Origin: Luteibacter mycovicinus
GTDB lineage: Bacteria > Pseudomonadota > Gammaproteobacteria > Xanthomonadales > Rhodanobacteraceae
DNA: 64,000 nucleotides
Assembly (NCBI RefSeq): GCF_000745235.1
Contig: NZ_JQNL01000001.1
Coordinates: 2,294,001-2,358,000, forward strand
Direction of reading: 5' to 3'
Below the pieces are notes generated by a model. That model did no database searches, had not been told where the DNA came from, and saw nothing but the letters and a program-made list of their open reading frames with translations. Shown here in pieces: positions 36,692-45,299 of this stretch (positions within the stretch are counted from its first letter, which is position 1; every line of letters starts with the position of its first letter). Position numbers and translations under genes: made by a program.

Positions 36692-38293
36692 TCAGGCTTC
36701 CCGCGCCTTTGTCGCCACGTCCTGGGGATCCCGGCGGCGCGACGACCACACGCTGCAGGGATCGCCTTCGACCGCGCGGCGACGCGTGGCGACGCCAAGC
36801 CAGGCGAATCCGGCGCCCATGGCGATGGCCACCAGATCGAGGCCGAGGACCTCATAGCGACCTTCGCCCAGCATGCGCATCAGGCGGTCGTGATGGACCG
36901 CGATATCGAGAACGCCCACCGCCACGCTGACCGCCGCCGTTGCGAACAGCAGGTCGACGGCCGCTTTGGCCGGCTTGCGCCAGAACGTCCACAGGATGGC
37001 GAGCGCAAACGTCGCGAAGCACACGGGCTGAACCAGCGACGTGGCCTCGATGCCGGAGAGCCCTCCGAGCAGGTTGCCCAGGAAGGTGCACGAGATGGCG
37101 AAGCACGAGCCGATGCACACGCCGACGGTCGCGGTGGCCATCGCACGCACCTTCATCGGCTGGTCCGCCTGGCGGCGTTTACGGCGCGTCTCTATGTAGA
37201 GAAGGTTGCCAGAATAGAAAAGGAAGGCGCCGGCGAGGCCCAGCAGGAAGTACAGCCAGCGCAGCGACAGGGAACCGAAGGTACCGAAGTGCAGGCCGAA
37301 GATCGCCGAGTAAGTGGCGTGGTTCGCGTCCCGGGCGCCGGTCACCTGTAACTTCATCACGTGTCCGTCCACCGCATCGAGCGCGACCATGCCGTACTCG
37401 CCCAGGGTCTTTGTCGACGTGCCGCGCACTTCCGCCGCCGCTCCCTGATGACCGTAATGCACGTAGCGCATGTAGTCGGGCTCGAAATCCGCCGCGCCCG
37501 CGGCGATCGCGGCCTGCCGTGCCCGCGCGCCCAGCTCGGCCGGGGTCAGCATGACGGCACTGCCGCCCTTGTCCTTCGTCTCCGGCAACGCGCTGGTCAT
37601 CCGCTCGAACGCGCCCATGAGCTTGCCGTCGAAGGCCACCGTGTTGAAGGCGACCAGCATCACCAGTGTCAGGCAGAGCAACGCGCCGGTGACGGCGAAA
37701 ATGATGTGGAAAGGCAGACTGAGAATACCGATAACGTTGTGCGCGTCCTGCCACAGCCGCTTTAGGTTGTGGCCCGGGCGCAGCGCGAACATCTCGCGGA
37801 CGAGATTGGGCAGGTGAATCAGCACGCCGGTCAGCAGGGCCAGCCCGTAAATGATGCTGACCACGCCCATCAGGTAGATACCGATCGCGGGGATGCCGAG
37901 GTCGTAATGCAGCTCGTAGATGAAGTCGGCCAGACCGTGCTCGTGGTCTTCCGCATCGCGGGCCGCGGTGTCGTCCAGCGACTGGGTGCGCCAGCTGCCG
38001 TCCTTTTCCATCCAGTACGCCGCCACTTCGTGCGACGGATGTTCGGCCGGGTACGTGACGCCGATGCTTTCGCCTGCCGCGGGATGTCTGGCGACGATGT
38101 CGGCGAGCATCACGTGTGCGCGGTCCAGCGCGTCGGCCCGGGCCATCTCGGCACGCGGCACGGCCCAGGTGTCGATCTCGTCGTGGAACATGGTCAGCGC
38201 GCCCGCGTAGAACGCGATGAACAGCGCGAAGCCGGCCAAGAGGCCGGTCCAGGTATGCACGGTGGTGAAGGTGCGGATCGTGGAGGCTTTCAT
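36692..38293 (-). CDS. PepSY-associated membrane protein (iron/siderophore reductase type)
   Basis: A 533-residue inner-membrane protein. It starts MKASTIRTFTTVHTWTGLLAG, the first PepSY-TM helix with its His, followed by a periplasmic PepSY-like region (VMLADIVARHPAAGESIGVT), further helices including KRLWQDAHNVIGILSLPFHI and an extra C-terminal helix group. Conserved His residues in the helices suggest haem or metal-dependent electron transfer, as in siderophore ferric reductases. ATG at 38293 is chosen over an upstream frame. It is the last gene of a Fur-boxed operon. Confidence 0.85.
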   Translation of the reverse strand: MKASTIRTFTTVHTWTGLLAGFALFIAFYAGALTMFHDEIDTWAVPRAEMARADALDRAHVMLADIVARHPAAGESIGVTYPAEHPSHEVAAYWMEKDGSWRTQSLDDTAARDAEDHEHGLADFIYELHYDLGIPAIGIYLMGVVSIIYGLALLTGVLIHLPNLVREMFALRPGHNLKRLWQDAHNVIGILSLPFHIIFAVTGALLCLTLVMLVAFNTVAFDGKLMGAFERMTSALPETKDKGGSAVMLTPAELGARARQAAIAAGAADFEPDYMRYVHYGHQGAAAEVRGTSTKTLGEYGMVALDAVDGHVMKLQVTGARDANHATYSAIFGLHFGTFGSLSLRWLYFLLGLAGAFLFYSGNLLYIETRRKRRQADQPMKVRAMATATVGVCIGSCFAISCTFLGNLLGGLSGIEATSLVQPVCFATFALAILWTFWRKPAKAAVDLLFATAAVSVAVGVLDIAVHHDRLMRMLGEGRYEVLGLDLVAIAMGAGFAWLGVATRRRAVEGDPCSVWSSRRRDPQDVATKAREA

Positions 38294-38297
38294 CGGC

Positions 38298-38561
38298 TCA
38301 TAGCCCCGGCAGCGTGTGTTTGGCCACCCACAGCGCCGCGAAGGCACCCAGGTTGGCGACCGCCAGCCAGGCCCAGGCACGGGGACCGCTGCGGAACATA
38401 TAGGTCGCGCCCATGATCCCGACCCAGAGCGGAAAGAAAGCCATCATCACCGGCAGGGTCACCGCCTCGCTGGAGCCCGGCCAGATCCAGATCACGACGG
38501 AAATGAGAGCCAGCGTGAGGGGCAGGCCGAGCAGGATGCCGGCGAAGGTCTTGGCGAGCAT
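38298..38561 (-). CDS. DUF3649-like small membrane protein
   Basis: An 87-residue protein with three predicted membrane helices (about 5-27, 35-55, 62-82). The Trp-rich WIWPGSS loop and FFPLWVGIMGATYMFRSG resemble DUF3649-type proteins found in iron-uptake operons next to PepSY genes. Its ATG overlaps the upstream stop (ATGA at 38561), and it ends 4 bases before the PepSY start. Family call is from memory and context. Confidence 0.7.
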   Translation of the reverse strand: MLAKTFAGILLGLPLTLALISVVIWIWPGSSEAVTLPVMMAFFPLWVGIMGATYMFRSGPRAWAWLAVANLGAFAALWVAKHTLPGL

Positions 38562-38830
38562 CAGCGAGGCTTCCGTTCGGTGGCGGGCCGGAACAACCAG
38601 GTGACGTAGGGCCATGCCACGGCGCCGAACATCAGGGCTGTCAGGGCGGCGAAGACGCCTGGCAGCGACGTCTCGGCGGCGATCCATGCCAGCAACGCCA
38701 TCACGGCGAACACCCACGCTCCGATGCGGCCAGCTCGACCGATCGGACGAGCCAGCAGTCGCTGGTTGCGCGAGCAGAGATAAGCGAGCGCCATGGCGAT
38801 GAGCGCCGCCAGGCAACCTAGGACATTCAT
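38561..38830 (-). CDS. DUF3325-like small membrane protein
   Basis: An 89-residue protein with three predicted helices. YLCSRNQRLLARPIGRAGRIGAW followed by ETSLPGVFAALTALMFGAVAWPY fits the DUF3325 pattern, a family commonly encoded with PepSY and DUF3649 genes in siderophore-uptake operons. First gene of the operon; a Fur box lies 26 bases upstream of the ATG at 38830. Function unknown beyond the association with iron. Confidence 0.7.
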   Translation of the reverse strand: MNVLGCLAALIAMALAYLCSRNQRLLARPIGRAGRIGAWVFAVMALLAWIAAETSLPGVFAALTALMFGAVAWPYVTWLFRPATERKPR

Positions 38831-38855
38831 GGGACACGCCGGACAAGTGACTGAT

Positions 38856-38870
38856 TGATAATTATTATCA
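38856..38870. promoter_or_regulatory. Fur box (7-1-7 palindrome) of the PepSY operon
   Basis: TGATAATTATTATCA is a perfect 7-1-7 inverted repeat identical in its arms to the Fur consensus. It lies 26 bases upstream of the first gene of the DUF3325/DUF3649/PepSY operon, where Fe-Fur would cover the promoter. This makes iron repression of the operon very likely. Confidence 0.9.
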
Positions 38871-39174
38871 TTTGATGGCGGGAGAGCAACGCGTCGGGCC
38901 GTTACGCACTGCGTATGGCGAAAGGCCCGGTCGCGACGGCCAAAAGCTCTTGGAAATTTCTCAATGGATGGGCCGAATCGCCGGGATTGGTGGTCAAACG
39001 GTGACCACTGCTCAAGTTTTAACCAAACCGTCCGCTAACTGAATACGGGGGGTTCGTAAAACTAGCGTTAACCCCTCTCGTTAAATTAGAATTAACACCT
39101 CACCGATCATCGTCATGGCGTGTCTCGCTATGCGATGCGACAGGAATCGCCGATAACCGATTGATGTAGCAGCC
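38871..39174. other. 304-base gap between the Fur box and the SPFH-like gene
   Basis: No gene seen. It is AT-richer than its surroundings in the right half, with several GTTAA repeats (39066-39095), and contains the palindrome at 38990-39008. It probably holds the promoter of the plus-strand gene at 39175. Confidence 0.5.
38990..39008. promoter_or_regulatory. Putative operator palindrome GTGGTCA-N5-TGACCAC
   Basis: A perfect 7-bp inverted repeat with a 5-base spacer, 167 bases upstream of the SPFH-like gene. The geometry suits a dimeric regulator; none is encoded nearby. It lacks a T-run and so is unlikely to be a terminator. Confidence 0.4.
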
Positions 39175-39609
39175 ATGTTGACCACCGCCCTCATCGCCAC
39201 CACCGTCATCGCCTTCGCTCTTGCAGCGGCGTCGGTTCGTCGCATTCCCGAGGGTCAGGTCTACAGCGTTCGCCGTCTCGGCGGCGCCACGTCGCTGCTC
39301 ACCGCCGGTACGCACGTCGTGCTCCCGGTGATCGATCGCGTTGCCCATAAGATCGACCTCGGTGGCCAGGTGCTGCGTTTCGACGGCGGCACGGTCTACT
39401 GGCAGGTCCTCGAGCCGGAAGCGGCCGATGAAGTGATCGACGACGCGCCGGAAATGATCCGCAGCAACGTCGTTGCCGCCCTGCGCGACTCCGCCACGGC
39501 TCACCATACCGATCGCCGCGCCTTCGGCACCCAGCTCAAGCACGCCGTCAACGGTTCGCTGCGTGCCCGCGGCATGCTGGTGACCCGCGTCGAGCTCGAC
39601 GCGGCCTGA
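39175..39609 (+). CDS. Short SPFH/band-7-like membrane protein
   Basis: A 144-residue protein with one N-terminal helix (about 2-20) followed by VRRIPEGQVYSVRRLGG and AGTHVVLPVIDRVAHKIDLGGQVL, the opening of a band-7/SPFH domain. Normal SPFH proteins are about 250-350 residues with a long coiled coil; here the protein ends soon after AVNGSLRARGMLVTRVELDA, so it is a mini-form or a truncated relative. ATG at 39175. It is followed directly by the restriction-modification unit, and its composition is that of the core genome. Confidence 0.65.
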   Translation: MLTTALIATTVIAFALAAASVRRIPEGQVYSVRRLGGATSLLTAGTHVVLPVIDRVAHKIDLGGQVLRFDGGTVYWQVLEPEAADEVIDDAPEMIRSNVVAALRDSATAHHTDRRAFGTQLKHAVNGSLRARGMLVTRVELDAA

Positions 39610-39624
39610 TTAGATATCGAAGAG

Positions 39625-40626
39625 CTAGCTAGCGTGCCGATTCGTTGCGGCGACGATGCGGGGCACAAGAATACTTCCGGCATCTCCCATGCGAATCCTG
39701 GGCTCGTAATCCAGATCGGGAATGCTATTAAACGGTTGCAGAAGCGACGACGCGAAAGCGCTGGAATCTGCTTCCCACTGCAGCCGGCGAGTGACGCTCT
39801 TCAGATCTGGCGCCCCTAGCAGAAACCTTTCTTCGTAGCGCAAATAAAGATTGCTGAAGAACTGTTCGAATCGGAGTGGACTAGTGGCGTGAGGGAAGTC
39901 GAGTGAAGGACTTCCTGCCTCGGGCTCATCTGGGCTGACGAGCGCAAGCGATACAGCCTCGTAGCGGCTTACATCTTCTCGAATGCCACGACGGCCGGTG
40001 AGCTCGGACAAAGCGGAGTGGAACCGTAGGATTGATTCTACCGGAGCCCCACCCTCCCGAACGGCGATATCGTTCATCTTGAGCTGTTTGACTGGTGCTG
40101 CGTGTTCGTCAAAGGCATCGGAAGTTACATCAGCAGTGACTCGATTGGCCCGGATCACAAACATGTATCCGAAAACCAAGGCAGGATACGTTATATGTAG
40201 GTTAGTGCACTCACCAATGGTTTCTTCCATGCGATTGGTCAGGTTTCGGAATGCGCCTTGCATACCTTTACACGAGACAGCGACAACGGGACCAATCCCG
40301 TCCTTCGTCACAACGACATCGACGTTCTTTGTCTTCAGGCCTCCAAGGATCGTTCGCTCTCCGTTGCCCCCGAGGTCAGGGTCGAATTCGAGAAAATTCT
40401 TGCCCCCGACGGTTTTTACTCTAAACGGAGGACGAGGCATTATATCGTCGGGATGAAAGCCACCTTCGACTACAAGCCGGCATGCAACGTACCAATGCAA
40501 CGGCTTGATATGCATCTGACTCTGCGTTGCGCCGTCGAAGGTGGCGAAGTGATACATCGCTTCCCTCGCATTGATCCACTGCGCGCGGGGGATTGTATCG
40601 TCGACAGCCTTGTCACGCCGGTCCAT
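39625..40626 (-). CDS. Putative type II restriction endonuclease
   Basis: A 333-residue protein without a signal peptide. It overlaps the end of the methyltransferase gene by 14 bases, the layout of a restriction-modification pair. The segment KNVDVVVTKDGIGPVVAVSCKGMQ looks like a PD-(D/E)xK nuclease core with Asp and a SxK variant. I do not recognise the subfamily or recognition site. GC is clearly lower (around 50 percent by eye) than in the flanking genes, a sign of transfer. Role is inferred mainly from the partner gene. Confidence 0.68.
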   Translation of the reverse strand: MDRRDKAVDDTIPRAQWINAREAMYHFATFDGATQSQMHIKPLHWYVACRLVVEGGFHPDDIMPRPPFRVKTVGGKNFLEFDPDLGGNGERTILGGLKTKNVDVVVTKDGIGPVVAVSCKGMQGAFRNLTNRMEETIGECTNLHITYPALVFGYMFVIRANRVTADVTSDAFDEHAAPVKQLKMNDIAVREGGAPVESILRFHSALSELTGRRGIREDVSRYEAVSLALVSPDEPEAGSPSLDFPHATSPLRFEQFFSNLYLRYEERFLLGAPDLKSVTRRLQWEADSSAFASSLLQPFNSIPDLDYEPRIRMGDAGSILVPRIVAATNRHAS

Positions 40627-42070
40627 AGTGTCTCCAAGATTTCATAGTGCTGATGGCGTTGCGTACTTCGGCGGTCTCGCGCGGCCCCAGTCTTCCTTGA
40701 GAAAGGACGACATTTGACGCTTCGCGAGGCTCTAGCTTTAGCATGCCTCCACCAAGCGGATGGCCCTCGATCTCACAACTCAACCGCGCTAACGAATTTT
40801 CCCAAGTCTGCCTGATAAGTTCCGCGCTTACTCCATCTCTCAAGCGCACGCTATGTACAGAGTTAGTACATGTGCAGTCCGCTTCGTTACGAACGAGAGA
40901 CGCCTCTGCTCCAGACATATACGACAGAAAGAAATCGGGGATCTGTACATCCGGAACAGAAAACCAAGGATCTCTCGTCCTGCACTTATATCCTTCCTTC
41001 GCAGCATGCGCAGCTTCAGAGTCTAAATATCGCTCTATGCTGGCAGGGACCTTGCCTGCCCTTGGAAGGCGAAGTAACAGCACCTGCTCATCTAGATCGT
41101 GCCACTTTTTCACGACGGCAGGAGTCAATCTCTGACTTGGGAGCGCGCGGCCATTCCTCACAGTCGCGTGCAGGAACTTCGATGGAATCCGCAGCGACTT
41201 TGCTTGCGATGGGCGTAGGTGGAAAAAATCATTCGCCCCACTCACATAGCCAATGCCGATTTGCGCGACATCACCAAAACGAAAGCTCGCATCGTCTGCC
41301 CGAATTCTCGAATACAGATCGCGAGCCTCGTTGGCTAGCAAAAACGGGCGCAAGCGACCTTTCCAGGTGGCTTTCCAATCGATCACGGGAATTCGAGTGA
41401 ATTGTTTTGGAAGTGCCGCTCGCCGCGGCAGCGATTCAATAGCAGAGAACCGGATTTCGTCAGTCCGCCCGCCGTAGCCGTCGGCATACAGCAGCCAGCA
41501 GTCCTCAGAGATATTTGGGAATAGCTTTTTCTTTACCGCAATGACTTGGACGACAGAAAAACTGTTGACCAAAAACTCTACCAGAGGCACCGCGTATGGA
41601 GCGTGCCCAATCTCTGCGGGCACCACAAAGGCCATGCGACCAGTAGGTTTCAGCAAGCTCGCCGTCGCGACAAGAAACGGAGCCCATGATGATGCAAGCC
41701 CGCTAAAGTGGGCTCCAACTCGCCTGCACATCTGCAGCGCAGCTTCACGAACATCACCTTTAAAAGTCTGATACCGGATAAACGGGGGGTTCCCCGCCGC
41801 GCATTCAAAGCGCTCGGCAGTGTTCGTGGCCCAGGCGAAAAAGTCCCCCTCATGCACAAGAGCAGACGGTGCGGCCTGAATTGCAATGTGCGCGGCCAGA
41901 GCATCTTGCTCAATGCCGACGCTATTTCTATGTCCGGAGATGAATCGCCCGTCACCGCAAGACGGATCCAGCAGTCGATCGGCTTCATGACGCACTGCCC
42001 ACTTAAGCAGGACCTCTGCAACATCGGGAGGGGTGTAATACGCCCCGGATTCTTTTTGGCTCAGCGCCAC
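40613..42070 (-). CDS. DNA adenine-N6 methyltransferase (type II modification enzyme)
   Basis: A 485-residue methyltransferase. The N-terminus KESGAYYTPPDVAEVLLKW precedes motif I LLDPSCGDGRFI (SAM binding) and motif IV GNPPFIRYQ, the NPPF catalytic motif of N6-adenine enzymes of the gamma type. The remaining ~250 residues should hold the target-recognition domain. The start is GTG at 42070, supported by GGAG 5 bases upstream. Low-GC composition and odd codon use contrast with rsmG next door, so the pair was probably acquired horizontally. Confidence 0.88.
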   Translation of the reverse strand: MALSQKESGAYYTPPDVAEVLLKWAVRHEADRLLDPSCGDGRFISGHRNSVGIEQDALAAHIAIQAAPSALVHEGDFFAWATNTAERFECAAGNPPFIRYQTFKGDVREAALQMCRRVGAHFSGLASSWAPFLVATASLLKPTGRMAFVVPAEIGHAPYAVPLVEFLVNSFSVVQVIAVKKKLFPNISEDCWLLYADGYGGRTDEIRFSAIESLPRRAALPKQFTRIPVIDWKATWKGRLRPFLLANEARDLYSRIRADDASFRFGDVAQIGIGYVSGANDFFHLRPSQAKSLRIPSKFLHATVRNGRALPSQRLTPAVVKKWHDLDEQVLLLRLPRAGKVPASIERYLDSEAAHAAKEGYKCRTRDPWFSVPDVQIPDFFLSYMSGAEASLVRNEADCTCTNSVHSVRLRDGVSAELIRQTWENSLARLSCEIEGHPLGGGMLKLEPREASNVVLSQGRLGPRETAEVRNAISTMKSWRHYGPA

Positions 42071-42220
42071 AGTAACTCCGCCAATAATCGTCGAACGGAC
42101 CAGTATTGTTCGTACCAGAAGTCTCAGCGAACGAGATTCAATTCGTTACGCATGATACCCCGTCCCACATTGTGGGAGCCCGCGATTCAGTGCGGGTTCC
42201 GCCCAACTTCGCACGAAAGC

Positions 42221-42250
42221 CTATCCCGGGAGTGACCGAAGCCGGGATAG
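42221..42250. repeat. 9-bp inverted repeat upstream of rsmG
   Basis: CTATCCCGG (42221-42229) and CCGGGATAG (42242-42250) with a 12-base loop, 41 bases before the rsmG start and within the 220-base gap after the methyltransferase start. Nearby CCCACATTGTGGG is a shorter palindrome. It may be an operator or a transcription barrier between the foreign unit and rsmG. Confidence 0.45.
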
Positions 42251-42290
42251 TCAGCATACTTCGGTCTCCCGGACAGCAAGTTTTATCAGT

Positions 42291-42920
42291 ATGACTGCGC
42301 GCGAAGCCCTGCAAACCCAGCTCGAACGCGGCATCGCCGCCCTCCGTGTCACCCTCCCGGAGGATGCGGTCTCCCGTCTGCTCGACTACCGCGAGCTGCT
42401 GGAGCGCTGGAACTCGGCGTACAACCTCACGGCGGTGCGCAACGCGGACGAGATGGTCACGCGGCACCTGCTCGACTCGCTGGCGATCATTCCCTTCGTG
42501 GAAGGCCGCACTCTTGCCGACCTCGGCACCGGCCCAGGCTTGCCCGGTATTCCGTTAGCCATCGCCGAGCCGGCGCGCGAGGTGCTGATGGTCGACTCCA
42601 ACGGGAAGAAGGTCCGCTTCCTGCGCGAGGCCATCCGTTCGCTGAAGCTGACCAACGGCCGCGCGCTGCAGAGCCGCGTGGAAGAGGTCGAGGGCACGTT
42701 CGAGTGCATCACCGCGCGTGCCTTCGCCAGCCTGGCCGACATGCTCGGCTGGGGCGGCCACCTGCTGGCGCCGGGTGGCGTGTGGCTGGCGATGAAGGGC
42801 AAGCATCCCGCCGAGGAGCTGGACGGCGTGCCCGATGGGTTCAAGGTCGAGGCGATTCACGCGCTGACCGTGCCGGGTGTGGAAGGTGAGCGGCATCTCG
42901 TGGTGATTCGGCGGGACTGA
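42291..42920 (+). CDS. rsmG: 16S rRNA (guanine-N7) methyltransferase RsmG
   Basis: Methylates G527 of 16S rRNA (GidB). The 209-residue protein shows the RsmG pattern LLDYRELLERWNSAYNLTAVRN, then ADLGTGPGLPGIPLAIAEP (SAM-binding motif I) and ITARAFASLADMLGW. It stands directly before parA and parB, the order that is conserved near the origin of replication in many proteobacteria. Confidence 0.96.
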   Translation: MTAREALQTQLERGIAALRVTLPEDAVSRLLDYRELLERWNSAYNLTAVRNADEMVTRHLLDSLAIIPFVEGRTLADLGTGPGLPGIPLAIAEPAREVLMVDSNGKKVRFLREAIRSLKLTNGRALQSRVEEVEGTFECITARAFASLADMLGWGGHLLAPGGVWLAMKGKHPAEELDGVPDGFKVEAIHALTVPGVEGERHLVVIRRD

Positions 42921-43003
42921 ACCGCCTGCAGGCTGTCTAGGGCGAAACCACCCGTCGATGCTACGCTAACGCCCTTTCCGCGCACGGCAGCGAACCACAG
43001 CCC

Positions 43004-43858
43004 ATGGCCCGCATCATCGCAGTCGCTAACCAGAAGGGCGGCGTTGGCAAGACCACCACCTCCGTCAACCTTGCCGCGGCCCTGGCCGCCGCGAAGCGTA
43101 AGGTGCTGCTCGTCGACCTGGATCCGCAGGGCAACGCGACCATGGCCTCGGGTGTGGACAAGTACGAAACCAAGCCCAATGGCTGCGAAGTGCTGCTCGA
43201 TGAGGTCGGTATCGCCGACGTTCTCGTCCGTACCGAAGCCGCCTTCGATCTTCTTCCGGGCAATGGCGACCTCACCGCCGCCGAGCTGAAGCTGATGGAC
43301 GGTCTGGCGCGCGAGCACCGCCTGAAAGAACAGCTGGGCAAGGTGTCGGATAACTACGACACCATCATCATCGACTGCCCGCCGTCCCTGCACCTGCTGA
43401 CGTTGAACGCGCTGACCGCCGCCGACGGCGTGCTGATTCCCGTGCAGTGCGAGTACTTCGCGCTCGAGGGACTCTCGAGCCTGCTCGACACCATCTCGGC
43501 CGTGCGCCAGCGCCTGAATCCGCAGCTCGAGGTCGAAGGCCTGCTGCGCACCATGTACGACGTGCGCAACAACCTCGGTAACGAGGTGTCGGCCCAGCTG
43601 ACCCAGCATTTCGGCGACCAGGTGCTGCGCTCGATCATCCCGCGCAACGTGCGTCTTGCCGAGGCGCCCAGCCACGGCCAGCCCATTCATCTGTACGACC
43701 GCGGTTCGCGCGGCGCCATCGCTTACATCGGTCTTGCCGGCGAGATCATCCGCCGCGAGCGCGCCCGCAACGCGGCGGCCGGCGGCGACGTCGCCGCGGA
43801 GCCCGCTGTCGACGAAGCGGCGACCGGCGCCTCCGACGCCGCCCCGACGACTTCCTGA
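43004..43858 (+). CDS. parA: Chromosome partitioning ATPase ParA
   Basis: Walker-type ATPase that moves ParB-parS complexes over the nucleoid. The deviant Walker A KGGVGKTTTS begins at Lys11 (with the signature Lys), Walker A' is VLLVDLDPQGNAT, Walker B is DTIIIDCPPSLHLLT. Length 284 because of a C-terminal Ala-rich tail of about 30 residues. It is separated from rsmG by 83 bases and from parB by 9 bases. No canonical parS (GTTTCACGTGAAAC-like) was found in the window. Confidence 0.96.
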   Translation: MARIIAVANQKGGVGKTTTSVNLAAALAAAKRKVLLVDLDPQGNATMASGVDKYETKPNGCEVLLDEVGIADVLVRTEAAFDLLPGNGDLTAAELKLMDGLAREHRLKEQLGKVSDNYDTIIIDCPPSLHLLTLNALTAADGVLIPVQCEYFALEGLSSLLDTISAVRQRLNPQLEVEGLLRTMYDVRNNLGNEVSAQLTQHFGDQVLRSIIPRNVRLAEAPSHGQPIHLYDRGSRGAIAYIGLAGEIIRRERARNAAAGGDVAAEPAVDEAATGASDAAPTTS

Positions 43859-43867
43859 GGAACCCCC

Positions 43868-44740
43868 ATGGCAGCACCTAAGAAACGTGGTCTCGGCCGT
43901 GGCCTGGATGCCCTGCTTGGCGGCGGCACCGGTCCGGAGGCGCCTCCCTCGGTGATCGAGCAGGAAGGCGAGCTGCGTACGCTGCCCATCCATCAGATCC
44001 AGGCGGGCAAGTATCAGCCGCGCCGTCACTGGAACGACGAAGCCCTCGACGAACTGGCCGCCTCAATCAAGGCTCAGGGCCTGATCCAGCCGGTGGTCGT
44101 CCGCGCCATCGGCAAGAACAGCTACGAGCTGATCGCCGGTGAGCGCCGCTGGCGCGCTGCACAGCGTGCCTCGATGAGCGAGATCCCGGCGCTCGTGAAG
44201 GACGTGCCAGAGCAGTCCGTGCTGGCCATGGCGCTGATCGAGAACATCCAGCGCCAGGAGCTGACACCGCTCGAGGAAGCCCAGGCACTTCAGCGCCTCA
44301 TCGACGAGTTCGACCTGACCCACCAGCAGGCGGCCGATGCCGTGGGCCGGTCGCGCGCGGCGGTCTCCAACCTCCTGCGCCTGATCGACCTGCCCGAGTC
44401 GATCAAGCAGCTGCTCGATCAGAGCAAGCTCGAGATGGGCCACGCCCGCGCCCTGCTGACCCTGCCCGCCAGCATTGCCGAGCCGCTGGCGCTCGAGGCG
44501 GCACGCCACGGCTGGACCGTGCGCGAACTGGAAGAAGCGGCACGCAAGGCCCAGCTGGCGCCGAAGGGCAAGGCCAAAACCAACGCGGTCGACCCGAACA
44601 TCGCCAACCTCGAGCGCGAGCTGGCCGAGCGCTTCGCCACCCGTGTCGAGCTGGCGCACGGTCGTGGTGGCAAGGGCAAGCTCGTCATTCATTACCACAG
44701 CCTCGACGAGCTGGACGGCATCCTGACGAAGGTCCGCTGA
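43868..44740 (+). CDS. parB: Chromosome partitioning protein ParB
   Basis: CTPase clamp that binds parS and spreads. The 290-residue protein starts KKRGLGRGLDALLGG, the ParA-stimulating N-terminus. The CTP-binding ParB box is seen as GERRWRAAQRA, the next block is ENIQRQELTPLEEAQA, the HTH lies around LTHQQAADAVGRSRAAVSNLL, and the C-terminal dimerisation domain ends IHYHSLDELDGILTKV. Confidence 0.96.
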   Translation: MAAPKKRGLGRGLDALLGGGTGPEAPPSVIEQEGELRTLPIHQIQAGKYQPRRHWNDEALDELAASIKAQGLIQPVVVRAIGKNSYELIAGERRWRAAQRASMSEIPALVKDVPEQSVLAMALIENIQRQELTPLEEAQALQRLIDEFDLTHQQAADAVGRSRAAVSNLLRLIDLPESIKQLLDQSKLEMGHARALLTLPASIAEPLALEAARHGWTVRELEEAARKAQLAPKGKAKTNAVDPNIANLERELAERFATRVELAHGRGGKGKLVIHYHSLDELDGILTKVR

Positions 44741-44765
44741 GCGGCCGGCCTGAAAGGAAATCCGT

Positions 44766-45299
44766 ATGCCTCCGGTCCATAAGGACGTGAACCCGAAGCA
44801 GCGCCAGTACGAAGCCATGGTGCGCGCCCTGTCGGCCGACCTTTACCGGTTCGCCTTCTGGCTGTCGCGCTCCGAAACCGTCGCCCAGGATCTGGTCCAG
44901 GAGACCTTCCTGCGCGCGTGGAAGAACCTCGACGCCCTGCGCGACGCGGAATCGGCCAAGCCGTGGCTGATCACCATCCTGCGCCGGGAGCATGCCCGGC
45001 TCTACGAGCGCAAACGTTTCGACACGGTGGAGCTGGACGACAGCGTCCCCGAGGATGCTGCCTTTGCCAGCCCCGAACGGAGTGGCGACGCCGCCCAGGT
45101 GCGCGACGCCATGCTGAAATTGCCTGAAAAATATCGGGAGCCGCTGGCCATGCAGGTACTGGGCGGGATGAGCTGCGACGAGATCGCCGAAGCCACCCAG
45201 CAACAGCCGGGCGCGGTCATGACTCAGTTGTTTCGCGCCCGTCAGCGCCTCAAGGCGATGCTTGGCGGACGTGCTGCGGCCGAAGGGGGACGGACGTGA
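44766..45299 (+). CDS. ECF-type RNA polymerase sigma factor
   Basis: A 177-residue sigma factor of the extracytoplasmic-function class. Region 2 is seen as LYRFAFWLSRSETVAQDLVQ and ETFLRAWKNLDAL; region 4 as LPEKYREPLAMQVLGGMSCDEIAEATQQQ and AVMTQLFRARQRLK. It overlaps the DUF3379 gene (GTGA), the typical sigma/anti-sigma coupling. It follows parB by 25 bases, and the trigger is unknown. Confidence 0.93.
   Translation: MPPVHKDVNPKQRQYEAMVRALSADLYRFAFWLSRSETVAQDLVQETFLRAWKNLDALRDAESAKPWLITILRREHARLYERKRFDTVELDDSVPEDAAFASPERSGDAAQVRDAMLKLPEKYREPLAMQVLGGMSCDEIAEATQQQPGAVMTQLFRARQRLKAMLGGRAAAEGGRT

Noticed and set aside
39640..42150. Possible target-site repeats flanking the restriction-modification unit (ATTCGTTGCG / ATTCGTTACG)
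   Set aside because: Only about ten bases with a mismatch and not at the exact edges; too weak to call insertion ends.
42921..43003. Expected parS site near parA/parB
   Set aside because: No GTTTCACGTGAAAC-like palindrome was found in the gap or in the flanking genes; it may lie elsewhere near the origin.
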